Part shown: positions 8,393-16,918 of the stretch, piece after piece | How positions within the stretch are numbered: position 1 is the stretch's first letter | Layout of the letters: every line of letters begins with the position of its first letter | NCBI RefSeq assembly: GCF_011326755.1 | Contig: NZ_JAAOIE010000004.1 | Location: 186,001-250,000, forward strand | Direction: 5' to 3' | Length of the DNA: 64,000 nt | DNA from: Cochlodiniinecator piscidefendens | GTDB taxonomy: Bacteria; Pseudomonadota; Alphaproteobacteria; Rhodobacterales; Rhodobacteraceae | Program-made: the position numbers and the translations under genes | The notes under the pieces: model-generated | The model's input: the letters and a program-made list of their open reading frames with translations, nothing else | What the model was told of the DNA's origin: nothing | Databases searched by the model: none

Positions 8393-9145
8393 ATGAACCC
8401 GGATGGCTCAAAACCGATAATTCAAATTGACAATGTATCGAAATTTTTTGGGGAATTTCAGGCACTAAAAGATGTATCACTCGACGTCGCTTTGGGAGAA
8501 CGCGTTGTTGTGTGTGGTCCTTCTGGTTCTGGGAAGTCGACACTGATTCGTTGCATAAACCGGCTGGAAAAGCACGAATCAGGTGACATAATTGTTGATG
8601 GAACGACACTCACGGATCATCGGGATAGCCTGAATAAGATAAGAGCCAACGTTGGAATGGTGTTTCAACAGTTCAATTTGTTTCCGCATTTGACAGTGCT
8701 TGAAAATCTGACGTTGGGTCCTAAACGAGTGTTTGGGTTGTCAGACAAGGAAGCTGCTGAGCGCGCCATGGGATACCTTGAGCGTGTACGCATTCCCGAT
8801 CAAGCAGGGAAGTATCCACGTCAACTCTCAGGTGGGCAGCAGCAGCGGGTCGCGATTGCGCGGTCGCTTTGTATGGAGCCGCGTATTCTATTGTTTGATG
8901 AACCGACGTCAGCGCTTGATCCTGAAATGATCAACGAAGTGTTGGACGTGATGGTCGAGCTTGCGGGTTCGGGTATGACGATGATTTGCGTCACGCACGA
9001 AATGGGGTTTGCCCGTCGTGTGGCAGATAAAATGGTGTTCATGGATCAAGGCGAAATCGTCGAAATTTCTGAACCGGAATCGTTCTTTACCAAACCAAAA
9101 AGTGAACGCTGCCAAACCTTCCTCGAACAAATTTTGAACCATTAG
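8393..9145 (+). CDS. polar amino-acid-type ABC transporter ATP-binding protein (importer 2)
   Basis: ATPase of 250 residues with Walker A GPSGSGKST, Q-loop VFQQFNLFPH, signature LSGGQQQRVAIARSL, Walker B ILLFDEPTSALDPE and ICVTHEMGFAR. Strong ribosome site GGGGAGGAA just before the ATG at 8393; an upstream in-frame TTG at 8339 has none. Very similar to the importer 1 ATPase, with identical motif blocks. First gene of a plus-strand run continuing through a permease, an AhpD-like protein, a regulator and a MATE exporter. Confidence 0.88.
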   Translation: MNPDGSKPIIQIDNVSKFFGEFQALKDVSLDVALGERVVVCGPSGSGKSTLIRCINRLEKHESGDIIVDGTTLTDHRDSLNKIRANVGMVFQQFNLFPHLTVLENLTLGPKRVFGLSDKEAAERAMGYLERVRIPDQAGKYPRQLSGGQQQRVAIARSLCMEPRILLFDEPTSALDPEMINEVLDVMVELAGSGMTMICVTHEMGFARRVADKMVFMDQGEIVEISEPESFFTKPKSERCQTFLEQILNH

Positions 9146-9154
9146 GAGCACGCT

Positions 9155-9892
9155 ATGAAACGTCTATTTCTGTTTACCGCCTTGCTTCTGACCTTGTCGG
9201 GTTGTTCTGGAAACTGGGGTTGGTATGTGGTCGATCCTACAACCAATTCAGGTTGGACCAATCTATCCTTTATGATTTCAGGTGCCAAAAATACCCTGTT
9301 GGTTTCTTTCGTCGCAATTTTCTTTTCCGTTATCATCGGATTGATTGTTGCACTGCCGGGGTTATCCTCGAATCCAACATTGCGCCGAATGAATGTTTTC
9401 TACGTCGAAGTGGTGCGTTCTGTACCGATCCTCGTTTTGATATTGTGGGTGTTCTATGGCCTGCCAGAATTAACAGGCATCCGTCTGAATGTGTTCTGGG
9501 CTGGCGTTGTTGCGCTTGCATTGTCTGATAGCGCATTCCAAGCGGAAATTTTCCGTGCCGGGATTCAATCAATCAACAAAGGTCAGTACGAAGCGTCGCA
9601 ATCCATTTCGCTGAATTACCGCGACACGATGCGGTTTGTGATCCTGCCACAAGCCATCCGTCGCATTCTTCCGGCACTTGGGAACCAGTTGGTCTACATG
9701 ATCAAAATGTCTTCGCTGGTTTCTGTGATTGGGCTCCAGGAACTGACGCGCAATGCCAAAGAGTTGGTCGTAACGGAATACAGAACACTCGAAATCTACA
9801 CGATCCTGATTTTGGAATATCTCGTGATTATCCTAATTGTTTCGGCAGCGGTGCGCTGGCTGGAACGCAAATTGAAAACAGACGAACGCTAA
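9155..9892 (+). CDS. polar amino-acid-type ABC transporter permease with lipobox-like N-terminus (importer 2)
   Basis: Permease of 245 residues. The PAAT core has membrane segments and the EAA-type region SLNYRDTMRFVILPQAIRRI. Unusually, the N-terminus MKRLFLF...LLTLSGCSG looks like a lipoprotein signal peptide with a lipobox ending at Cys17. The first permease helix follows only after about 30 more polar residues. Only one permease is encoded for this importer, so a homodimer is likely. Ribosome site TAGGAG before the ATG. Part of the 8393-12494 run. Confidence 0.86.
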   Translation: MKRLFLFTALLLTLSGCSGNWGWYVVDPTTNSGWTNLSFMISGAKNTLLVSFVAIFFSVIIGLIVALPGLSSNPTLRRMNVFYVEVVRSVPILVLILWVFYGLPELTGIRLNVFWAGVVALALSDSAFQAEIFRAGIQSINKGQYEASQSISLNYRDTMRFVILPQAIRRILPALGNQLVYMIKMSSLVSVIGLQELTRNAKELVVTEYRTLEIYTILILEYLVIILIVSAAVRWLERKLKTDER

Positions 9893-9903
9893 GGGGACCT
9901 ATT

Positions 9904-10494
9904 ATGTCAGCATGGATTAAAATGATTTCCGATGAGGATGCAGACGAAACGCTGAAAATGGCGCTGGATTTTGCACGCACACCACACGGAACGGTCGATA
10001 ACGTAATGCGGGTGCATTCTTTGCGTCCCAGCACAATGAATGGCCACGTCACACTATATCGGGCGTGTCTTCACGACGAGGGTAACACGATCCCAATGTG
10101 GTTTCAGGAGGTGATCAGTTCGTATGTCTCGACATTGAATGCTTGCCCGTATTCTTATGCAAATCACTGGTCAAATGCGCGCCATTTGATCGGAGATGAT
10201 GAAAAGGCAGACAAGGTTGAAGCAGCTCTTAAAGCGCGTAAGCCTGAGGATGTTTTTGAAGGCGGCGAACTTGCGCTCCTTCAATATACTGAAAAGCTAA
10301 CGATTAAACCCGGTGCGATTGTACAGTCCGATATTCAGGCACTGAAGGATGCAGGCGTGCCCGATGGTGAAATTTTGGAAGCAAACCAAATCATCGGTTA
10401 CTTCAACTACGCAAATCGCTTGCTAAATGGGTTGGGTGTCACCACAGACGGTGATGTTGTTGGCTATTATGCTAAGTCGGAAGAGGACGCTTAA
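9904..10494 (+). CDS. AhpD-like / carboxymuconolactone-decarboxylase-family protein with CPYS motif
   Basis: Helical protein of 196 residues of the peroxidase-related branch of the CMD family. The usual redox motif CxxC...H is here Cys81-Pro-Tyr-Ser84 with His88 (in NACPYSYANH), so the second cysteine is a serine. A classical AhpD disulfide cycle is therefore not possible with this motif alone. GGGG ribosome site before the ATG. Its place directly after the importer 2 permease and before an XRE-cupin regulator suggests a catabolic or stress role linked to the imported compound; the activity is unknown. Confidence 0.75.
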   Translation: MSAWIKMISDEDADETLKMALDFARTPHGTVDNVMRVHSLRPSTMNGHVTLYRACLHDEGNTIPMWFQEVISSYVSTLNACPYSYANHWSNARHLIGDDEKADKVEAALKARKPEDVFEGGELALLQYTEKLTIKPGAIVQSDIQALKDAGVPDGEILEANQIIGYFNYANRLLNGLGVTTDGDVVGYYAKSEEDA

Positions 10495-10499
10495 ACACA

Positions 10500-11087
10500 A
10501 TGTCAGATGATGCCGCAGGCGAAGGAATAGACCAAGCGATTGGAGCAGCATTAAAAGAACTGCGCATTGAGCGAGGTCTTTCGGCGCGGCATCTTTCAGC
10601 GCAATCCGATATTTCAGCTGCAATGATCAGTCGGATTGAAAACGGACTGGTTTCTCCTTCTATAAGTACGCTGTGTGCTTTGGCAAAGGCGCTTGCAGTC
10701 CCGCTCGCAAACCTATTTCGGGATGCGCGCACTTTGCATACAGATTTTACCTTTGTGCGTGCAGGCGAGGGTCTGAAATCAACACGCATATCGGATGACC
10801 ATGTTCATGAATATGTGAATTTGGCCATCCATATGCGCGGCGATATGCAGTTCCAAGCGCGTCGCGTTACACTCCAACGCGAAGGCGGGCATCCTCCGAC
10901 ATATGTCGGAAATGGTGTCGTGTTTATCCAAGCTTTGGAAGGTGAAGCCGTGTACCGTTATGGGCAACAAACCTTCACGATGCGATCTGGTGACAGCATT
11001 AGTGTCGATTCAGAACTAAACCATGGCTTCGTCGAAGTCCTAACCCCCGAGTTTGTCTTTTTAACAGTACAGGCTGAAACTCGATGA
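10500..11087 (+). CDS. XRE-family regulator with C-terminal cupin domain
   Basis: Regulator of 195 residues. Residues about 10-70 form a helix-turn-helix (ERGLSARHLSAQSDISAAMI, SRIENGLVSPSISTLCALAK); the C-terminal half is a cupin_2 sensor (YRYGQQTFTMRSGDSISVDS, LNHGF). This PuuR/SutR-like architecture commonly senses amino-acid or amine metabolites. Starts five bases after the AhpD-like gene stop, so it is in the same transcript, and is a likely local regulator of importer 2. Confidence 0.85.
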   Translation: MSDDAAGEGIDQAIGAALKELRIERGLSARHLSAQSDISAAMISRIENGLVSPSISTLCALAKALAVPLANLFRDARTLHTDFTFVRAGEGLKSTRISDDHVHEYVNLAIHMRGDMQFQARRVTLQREGGHPPTYVGNGVVFIQALEGEAVYRYGQQTFTMRSGDSISVDSELNHGFVEVLTPEFVFLTVQAETR

Positions 11088-11096
11088 AAGAAGCTT

Positions 11097-12494
11097 ATGG
11101 CGAAAAAACGCACAACGGATCTGACCACAGGTCCAATCTCTAGCCATTTTAAAACGTTAGCGATCCCTGCGGCGATTGGGATGCTGTTTAATACGCTTTA
11201 TAATGTCGTCGATATCTTCTTTGCTGGTTTGCTATCCACGGATGCCCAAGCGGGTCTCGCACTGGGGTTTCAAGCCTTTTACATTGTGATGGCTGTTGGG
11301 TTCGGTTTGGGGGCCGCGATGGGTGCCTTGATTGGGAATGCCTTAGGGCAAAAAGATGCGCGCGCAACGCGGCGGTTGGCTGTGCAGGGTATCAGTTACG
11401 GTGCAATTGCTTCTGTTGTGTTGATGGGGTTTGGGGCTTGGTTCGGTCCAATTGTGATCGCATGGGTATCCGAGCCGGGTGCATATCGCGAAGCGGGCCA
11501 GCAATATTACATGTGGCTTTTGCTGGCATTACCGGGGTTTTTACTGGGTTATGCTTGCAATGGGATTTTACAGGCTCAGGGTGATAGCCTTTCGATGCAG
11601 CGTGCGTTGATGGTGGCATTCGTTGCTAACATTGGTTTGAACCCATTGTTGATTTATGGCGTCCCCGGCGTGTGGAGCGGTATGGGGTTTAACGGGATCG
11701 CGGCATCGACGGTAATCAGTCAAACTGGCGTGATGTTGTATCTATTGCTGCGTGTGCTCGGGTCTGATGTGTTGGTTGGTCTGCGGGCCAGAAACTTTAT
11801 CCCGCGATGGTTCAGTGTGCGGGAAATTACCGTGCAATCCTTACCGACCAGTTTTGCGATGTTGGTTATGTTCATGTCTGGCTTTGTGGTGCAGTTCGCC
11901 CTCAAGGGGTTTGGGGAACATGCGATTGCGGGGTTTGGAATTGGGATTCGGATTGAACAAATCCTTCTTTTGCCTGTGCTTGGTATCACGGGGGCGCTGT
12001 TGCCAATTGCATCGCAAAATTATGGGGCACAAAACTTTGATCGCGTCCGAGAGTCTTTGTTTTACTGTTGGAAAATTGGTTTCATTCTGACCGGGCTCTC
12101 TTTGCCTATTCTATGGTTCGGTGGACGTTATGCGATGGCTCTGTTTACGGACGATCCCGAAGTTATTCGCGTCGGTGCAATTTACCTTCGGGTCGATAGT
12201 GTGATCTTGCCAGTTTATATGATGTTGTTTGCGATCAATTCTTTCTTGCAGGCAATGAAAAAACCGATTTGGACCCTTTGGATTGGTATCTATAGGCAAG
12301 GGTTCGGCGTCATGTTCTTTGTCTGGATCTTTGTTGGATTGCTGAATTTCACCGAGATTGGGGTGTGGTTTGGTGTTGCATGCGCTGTGATAACAGGATG
12401 GCTCGTTTCTTTGCTTGTTGCGACCAAAATTGCAGATAAGCAAATCGGTGGTCTTTGGCGGGGCGGCGAAGTAACGCAAAAGGTGCCGAGTTAA
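11097..12494 (+). CDS. MATE-family efflux transporter
   Basis: Twelve-helix inner-membrane exporter of 465 residues. The N-terminus has the family pattern PAAIGMLFNTLYNVVDIFFAG and the repeat half near residue 240 has SFAMLVMFMSGFVVQF and GIRIEQILLLP. MATE proteins export cationic drugs or metabolites using Na+ or H+ gradients; some in catabolic loci release toxic intermediates. It starts nine bases after the XRE-cupin gene, so it probably shares the transcript. It is the last intact gene before the decayed region. Confidence 0.88.
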   Translation: MAKKRTTDLTTGPISSHFKTLAIPAAIGMLFNTLYNVVDIFFAGLLSTDAQAGLALGFQAFYIVMAVGFGLGAAMGALIGNALGQKDARATRRLAVQGISYGAIASVVLMGFGAWFGPIVIAWVSEPGAYREAGQQYYMWLLLALPGFLLGYACNGILQAQGDSLSMQRALMVAFVANIGLNPLLIYGVPGVWSGMGFNGIAASTVISQTGVMLYLLLRVLGSDVLVGLRARNFIPRWFSVREITVQSLPTSFAMLVMFMSGFVVQFALKGFGEHAIAGFGIGIRIEQILLLPVLGITGALLPIASQNYGAQNFDRVRESLFYCWKIGFILTGLSLPILWFGGRYAMALFTDDPEVIRVGAIYLRVDSVILPVYMMLFAINSFLQAMKKPIWTLWIGIYRQGFGVMFFVWIFVGLLNFTEIGVWFGVACAVITGWLVSLLVATKIADKQIGGLWRGGEVTQKVPS

Positions 12495-12734
12495 ACAATG
12501 TTTTAGAATTTCCCCTGTTTCTGAACCAGTGCTGTTTCGGAAATGGGGGATATTCAAGGGTCACGCCCAAAAAGCGTTTTCATACTGTCTTAGATTCATC
12601 GTGCCGACAGAAGAATGGAGTTTTTCGGTAGAAATTTTGTCGCGCTTTCTGATCGGGCAACAAAACCGTAGACACATGAAACCATCTTGTCAGCGCTCGG
12701 CAGGCTGGGTGAAAAGACTGATTCCGTCGTACTG
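12495..12734. other. gap with no recognisable gene
   Basis: No convincing reading frame, RNA or terminator is visible between the MATE gene and the helicase remnant. It may mark the left edge of the eroded island. Confidence 0.4.
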
Positions 12735-13882
12735 TTAGCATTTTTCGCGGGCACCTAGGCTTTGCTTGATGACATCAATCTCGCTTTGAAGGTGCGAGCC
12801 ATTGTACACGATCGATGTTTCATGGCGTGCATATCGGCCTTTTCGATCAGCGCTTAGCCAATTGTAGGAACCGATGCAAAGTCGGTTGGCGTCGCCTTCG
12901 GAGGAGCCCTTGCCGAACGCGTCGATGATGTTTGTTACAGCCTGATTGTTGGTAGACGCCGCGACGATAACGGGTGGCGTATTTTTCTCAAGAGCTGCGC
13001 GAACCTAGGCATCTGCAATGACCGACAAGAGCATAGTCGTCTTGCCTGTTCCAGGAGGCCCGTTGACAGCAAAAACATCGCCGGGCTTTCCGGTTACGAG
13101 ACACGAAAGAACCTGACGTTGTTGATCCGCGAGCGGAAATTTATCGCTGGCATGTCCCAGTCGATTTATGAAGGTTGCTTCCGTTTGAGGGGACAGTTCC
13201 TTTTTGGGTGAAGGCAATCCGGCTAGATTTTCTAAGAGCGGAGCTTTGTGTTTTTTGCAAAGTAGCGTGTCATAAAGGCTGATAACCTGCGCTACAGCTG
13301 CGGTAGCCTCGCCAGAAACCTCCATAAACCCAACACCGGCGGGGACATAATTATCATCGTCAGATGGCCACCCGGGCGAAACGGCATCGAGCATCGCGCG
13401 ACAGTGTTTTAGATATTGGTCCCAAACTGGGGATTTTTCGTCAGGCGAGAAGGGCGATGCTGAAAGAAAGGTGTCGAAATCTTCAACCTTGCCGAGCGAA
13501 AAAACATCGTTGGGGAGTGGCTTCAGAACGTCTCTCACAATGACGTTTCGGGAAGGTCTATACTGCCGTCTTCATCGACGGCCGCCTCTGTAACTACTGG
13601 TGCGACGATTTCTGGAAAACCATTGGATATAGTCGCACCGTGGGAAGTTCTCCGAGCCATGACCATCGGCCAGATTTGTACGGCTACCACCTTGGTATCC
13701 GGCTTCTGTCCTTCAAAAACTTTGCGGACCTGGTTCTTGGGCAGCGTTCCATCGCGCAGCGTGTCTTTGGACAGTTCGATGAAATCCTTCCGATCCCGCT
13801 GCCTGAAGCGACCCCGCCCCAATGCACCATCCGCCAACGACGCACGCCAATAACCTAAAGTCTCATAGAACCCACTATTCAT
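12735..13882 (-). pseudogene. decayed superfamily 1 DNA helicase (frameshift, nonsense codon, C-terminal truncation)
   Basis: Three pieces of one protein read in order on the minus strand. Piece one (13882-13535, 115 residues) stops in a TGA. Piece two resumes in another frame at 13538 (LKPLPNDVFSLGKVEDFDTF) and carries Walker A GPPGTGKTTM. A TAG at 13005-13007 interrupts it, yet the same frame continues with VIVAASTNNQAVTNI (helicase motif Ia) to a stop at 12735. The remaining helicase motifs are absent, so the 3' part is deleted. AAA/UvrD-like helicases of this type often belong to anti-phage or repair systems. The frameshift lies in a GTGA overlap, so coupling of two intact proteins is a weaker alternative. 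Confidence 0.75.
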
Positions 13883-14065
13883 CGCAATCTGCCAAATGCA
13901 GTGCCCGAACCGTACAATGGGTTGGTGCGAGCTAATTATTCAATACAACCCAAGGCATAATGCTCGCTATTGCGAGCGGCGTCGCAGCTGTTTGCAAGAA
14001 ACCTTCGGTCCTCTTCCAACATTCGCCAAACGTCGTTTGCATTAATTAGATTGTTGGAGAGTAAA

Positions 14066-14607
14066 ATGACACATTGTTAAACGGCCGATCTACATTTCGG
14101 CCACGATAACATCATTCGTTTTGCAAGCGACCTTTCTCAACTGCAGCGGAGATGGATGCAAAGATCATTGCCAATCTTTGGGAGTGCATTGGGCCAGAAG
14201 GCCATCTTTGGATTCTTGGTGATTTTGCGTGGGGTAAAAGGTCTGACGATACCGAATGGCTGCAGAACATCTTTGGTCAACTGCCTGGTCAGCGTAGGCA
14301 TCTCGTCATTGGCAACCATGATTTGGAGGCCACTCAGGCACTTCCGTGGGATTCCGTGCAGCACCTCAATGAACTTCGAGATGGCCCTCAAAACCAACTA
14401 CATACGCTATGCCACTACCCCATGATCACTTGGAATCATGCCCGCAGGAATGCGATTCAGATGTTTGGACACGTACACGAAAACTGGAAAGGCTCCCGCA
14501 ATAGCGTCAACGTCGGTGTCGACGTTTGGGATTTCAAACCGGTGCGGTTTGAAGATGTTGAGCGTCGAGCCAAAAAGTTGCCGGTAAACAAGCATTGCCG
14601 ACTTTGA
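14066..14607 (+). pseudogene. calcineurin-like metallophosphoesterase, inactivated by stop and frameshift
   Basis: The downstream ORF (ATG 14152 to 14607) has the motifs GDFAWG, GNHD, CHYPM and GHVHENW of the metallophosphoesterase family. The first motif lies upstream in another frame: ATG 14066 reads MTHC, then TAA, then TADLHFGHDNIIRF. One missing T near 14119-14122 breaks the expected RFCKRPFSTAAEMDAK. So there are two lesions: a stop at codon 5 and a -1 frameshift in a T run. The remaining ORF from 14152 lacks the N-terminal metal-binding D-x-H motif and should be inactive. Confidence 0.75.
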
Positions 14608-14626
14608 CCACGAACTCAAGCGCGAG

Positions 14627-16246
14627 GTGTGGCGCGATGAAACCCAAGACAAACTAAATCGGTATCTCAGTGACGCTGACCCACAATCGGTTAACTTTGA
14701 AGAAAGTGATGACGAAAACAAAATATTAGTCAGTTTAGACCCACCCGAAGAGAATGCTGCCGAACTTGAAGCGCAAAGTCTGGAACAAGCTCGGACCAAT
14801 TCGTTGAGTGAGCTTGCGACTTGGGCTAAGCGCTCTTTGGAGGCTGGCGAAGTCGTAGTTGAACTCTCAGATGCTATCAAACTATTGAACGAAAAAGCGA
14901 CGGATCAAGACTTGGTCGCAGCAGATTTTTCCGGGCGGATGATACAAGCTGCGTCCGCTGGCGTTGCTGCGGTTTTAGCTAGATTTGGCCCACCAGAACT
15001 GGTTGAGACTCATCTGAATTGGGCTCAAGTGCGTTTACTTGGTGCTATTTCCCGCGAGCGCACTCCCGAAGAGTCACAGTTTCTCGTCCCAGAATCCCTG
15101 ATGTCTTTTGATCCACAAACGATAGCGGCGGGTGGAATTGCTGCCATTGTAACACGTGGTTTCCTTACAGATTTAGATGAGACCGTTGCAGAGCTCGTGA
15201 CTCATCAACTGCACGCAGTCGGTTCAGCTACACTGAAAGGTTTCGACTGGGCGCAAAGGCCTGAACTTGCTTGGAGGTGTTTGGTCGCCGCCTTAGATAC
15301 TTACGTGTTTGACACAGGGTATGACTGGGAAGCGGATCGCAAAAAAAGACACCCAGAAAAGACTAATATCAAGCGACTTAGGAATGCAGTGAGATTTGCC
15401 ACAGGACGCGGCCGAAGTCGTGGACCCATTCTGCCCCCAAAGCCCTACCGTACACGTTGGGTTAGATCAAAAAAACTCTATCCTCCTGTCGTACCTGTAA
15501 AGTTACGGGCCCGTTCTATTCGAAATGAAGACGAACGGCCGGGTAGCTACGGGAGTGACTTTCCTTACGAACTAGTAAACACGCTTGCAAAAGAAACCGG
15601 GAGGCTTGCCGCTATTTCGACTGATGGTCAAGCTTGGAAAACTTTGACCGATCTCGAACAACGGCAATACAAGGGTGACTTGGTTGGATCTTACCTTGAT
15701 GCGGTTACTCATGAGCTGGTTGTCAGTAACCGGCCGCCAGACGATCGATTTTGGAAAGCTTGGCAACCAGCAGCAGATTGGGTGATGAGCAATCTGGTTC
15801 CTAGAGTTCAAAATGACGAGTGGCAAAATCTTGATAACGCATTGCGGGCGGCAGGGTTTGTTGGTCCCTATATGACTCCCATGCCGCCGAATTGGCCCCA
15901 TTTGGAAATGCTGCTGCCCAGGATCGATAGTTGGGTAGATGCAACAAAGCAGCATGCCTCTGCTGCTTACGCAGTTCTTGCAATATGCGAACGTATGTCG
16001 CCCGCTCAGCTAGAAGCGTGGTTTGTTCCCTGGCTTATAGCGTATTCACAAGAACATAAATCTAATGCCAGTTTCTGGATGTATGCTGGTTTCTCTGACA
16101 AAGCTGCGGGATTATTGGCAACGTTGGAAGGTCGACCAGACACTATTCGAGCACAAATTCGAAAAATTCTGTCCATAATGGCAGATGCGGGTTCTCTGTC
16201 CGCTCGGGAAATTCATCCTCGCTTCGCGTCAAACAGACCCAGCTAA
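14627..16246 (+). CDS. uncharacterised 539-residue protein, probably N-terminally truncated
   Basis: The product is not recognised. It is rich in acidic and helical stretches at the start (ESDDENKILVSLDPPEENAA), a middle with ATGRGRSRGPILPPK, and a tryptophan-rich C-terminal half (DRFWKAWQPAADWVMSN, NASFWMYAGFSDKAA). The frame is open upstream to about 14588 and reads like continuing protein (SIADFDHELKREVW) right across the end of the metallophosphoesterase remnant, with no ribosome site at the GTG 14627. This suggests the C-terminal piece of a larger protein fused to the remnant by deletion. Context suggests a component of a lost defence system, without direct evidence. Confidence 0.5.
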   Translation: MWRDETQDKLNRYLSDADPQSVNFEESDDENKILVSLDPPEENAAELEAQSLEQARTNSLSELATWAKRSLEAGEVVVELSDAIKLLNEKATDQDLVAADFSGRMIQAASAGVAAVLARFGPPELVETHLNWAQVRLLGAISRERTPEESQFLVPESLMSFDPQTIAAGGIAAIVTRGFLTDLDETVAELVTHQLHAVGSATLKGFDWAQRPELAWRCLVAALDTYVFDTGYDWEADRKKRHPEKTNIKRLRNAVRFATGRGRSRGPILPPKPYRTRWVRSKKLYPPVVPVKLRARSIRNEDERPGSYGSDFPYELVNTLAKETGRLAAISTDGQAWKTLTDLEQRQYKGDLVGSYLDAVTHELVVSNRPPDDRFWKAWQPAADWVMSNLVPRVQNDEWQNLDNALRAAGFVGPYMTPMPPNWPHLEMLLPRIDSWVDATKQHASAAYAVLAICERMSPAQLEAWFVPWLIAYSQEHKSNASFWMYAGFSDKAAGLLATLEGRPDTIRAQIRKILSIMADAGSLSAREIHPRFASNRPS

Positions 16247-16597
16247 CTGGCTAAAATTACCAGCGTACATTTTCACGGGCGAACACAACGACGGTGCATG
16301 CTTCAACAAGCATCAACACTCTCTCTTTTGGCATTGACCCAACACTTCGACAACGGCAGTCGAATTTTTTGAAAAACGACAAACTATTGTCTAAAGAGAT
16401 AAACTACGTGTCATCTCACAATTGTGAGGAGTCAGGAATGAAGGGATCACAAGCACTTCTAACACATTGAAACATAACAAATGGCATGTCGTATGAATCA
16501 CTCAAGGTTCCTCTAGATTCACTTTCTGCTTCCTAACTGGGTCAACAGAAAAGCCGCCCAACTTGGACGGCCTTCAGTCGAGGGAGCTGGTGTGTAA
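16247..16597. other. 351-base gap without a recognisable gene
   Basis: No supported coding or RNA gene. The one notable element is a 14-bp perfect palindrome CTCACAATTGTGAG at 16416-16429, which resembles a lac-type operator and could be a repressor site left from a lost regulator. Confidence 0.35.
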
Positions 16598-16918
16598 CTA
16601 GATTTGGCCGTCCACGTCCGACCACAGATAGATTTTACTGTATTGCTGTGGAAATTGGAGTGGGTTGATCCCCAGCTTATCGAGTTTGGCACTGACATGT
16701 TTTGTTTGTGTGCCAATACGATGAGCAAGGATACCAAGGGTGACATACTTGCGTAAGAAACGGTCAAGGTTGAACTGCGAAATGATTTCCCCTTTCACTC
16801 CTGTCCGCGCACACAAATAAGTCTCTCCAATGATGTACTTTTCTCGGGTCAGGTGGCCGACAGTCGAGTCATTGACCCTCAAAATCCGCTTCAGTTCGTG
16901 TTTGGTGTATGCTTTCAC
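16598..16918 (-). pseudogene. C-terminal fragment of a helix-turn-helix protein (possibly TniQ-like)
   Basis: A 106-residue minus-strand frame starting at a weak GTG at 16918, with a stop a few codons further upstream. It contains two DNA-binding-like helix blocks: HELKRILRVNDSTVGHLTRE and YVTLGILAHRIGTQTKHVSA, ending in KIYLWSDVDG. Repeated short helix-turn-helix blocks of this kind occur in the C-terminal part of TniQ-family transposition proteins. It lacks any N-terminal domain and abuts the retron fragment head to head, so it is probably a remnant cut at the junction. Confidence 0.4.

Noticed and set aside
13535-13882. Separate 115-residue gene coupled to the helicase piece by a GTGA overlap
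   Set aside because: The sequence before and after the overlap reads as one continuous protein, and the downstream piece has further lesions, so a frameshifted single gene is more likely.
16430-16909. msr-msd RNA of a retron upstream of the TOPRIM remnant
   Set aside because: The upstream bases encode an oppositely oriented fragment and hold no reverse transcriptase domain; no msr-msd-like inverted repeat pair was found.
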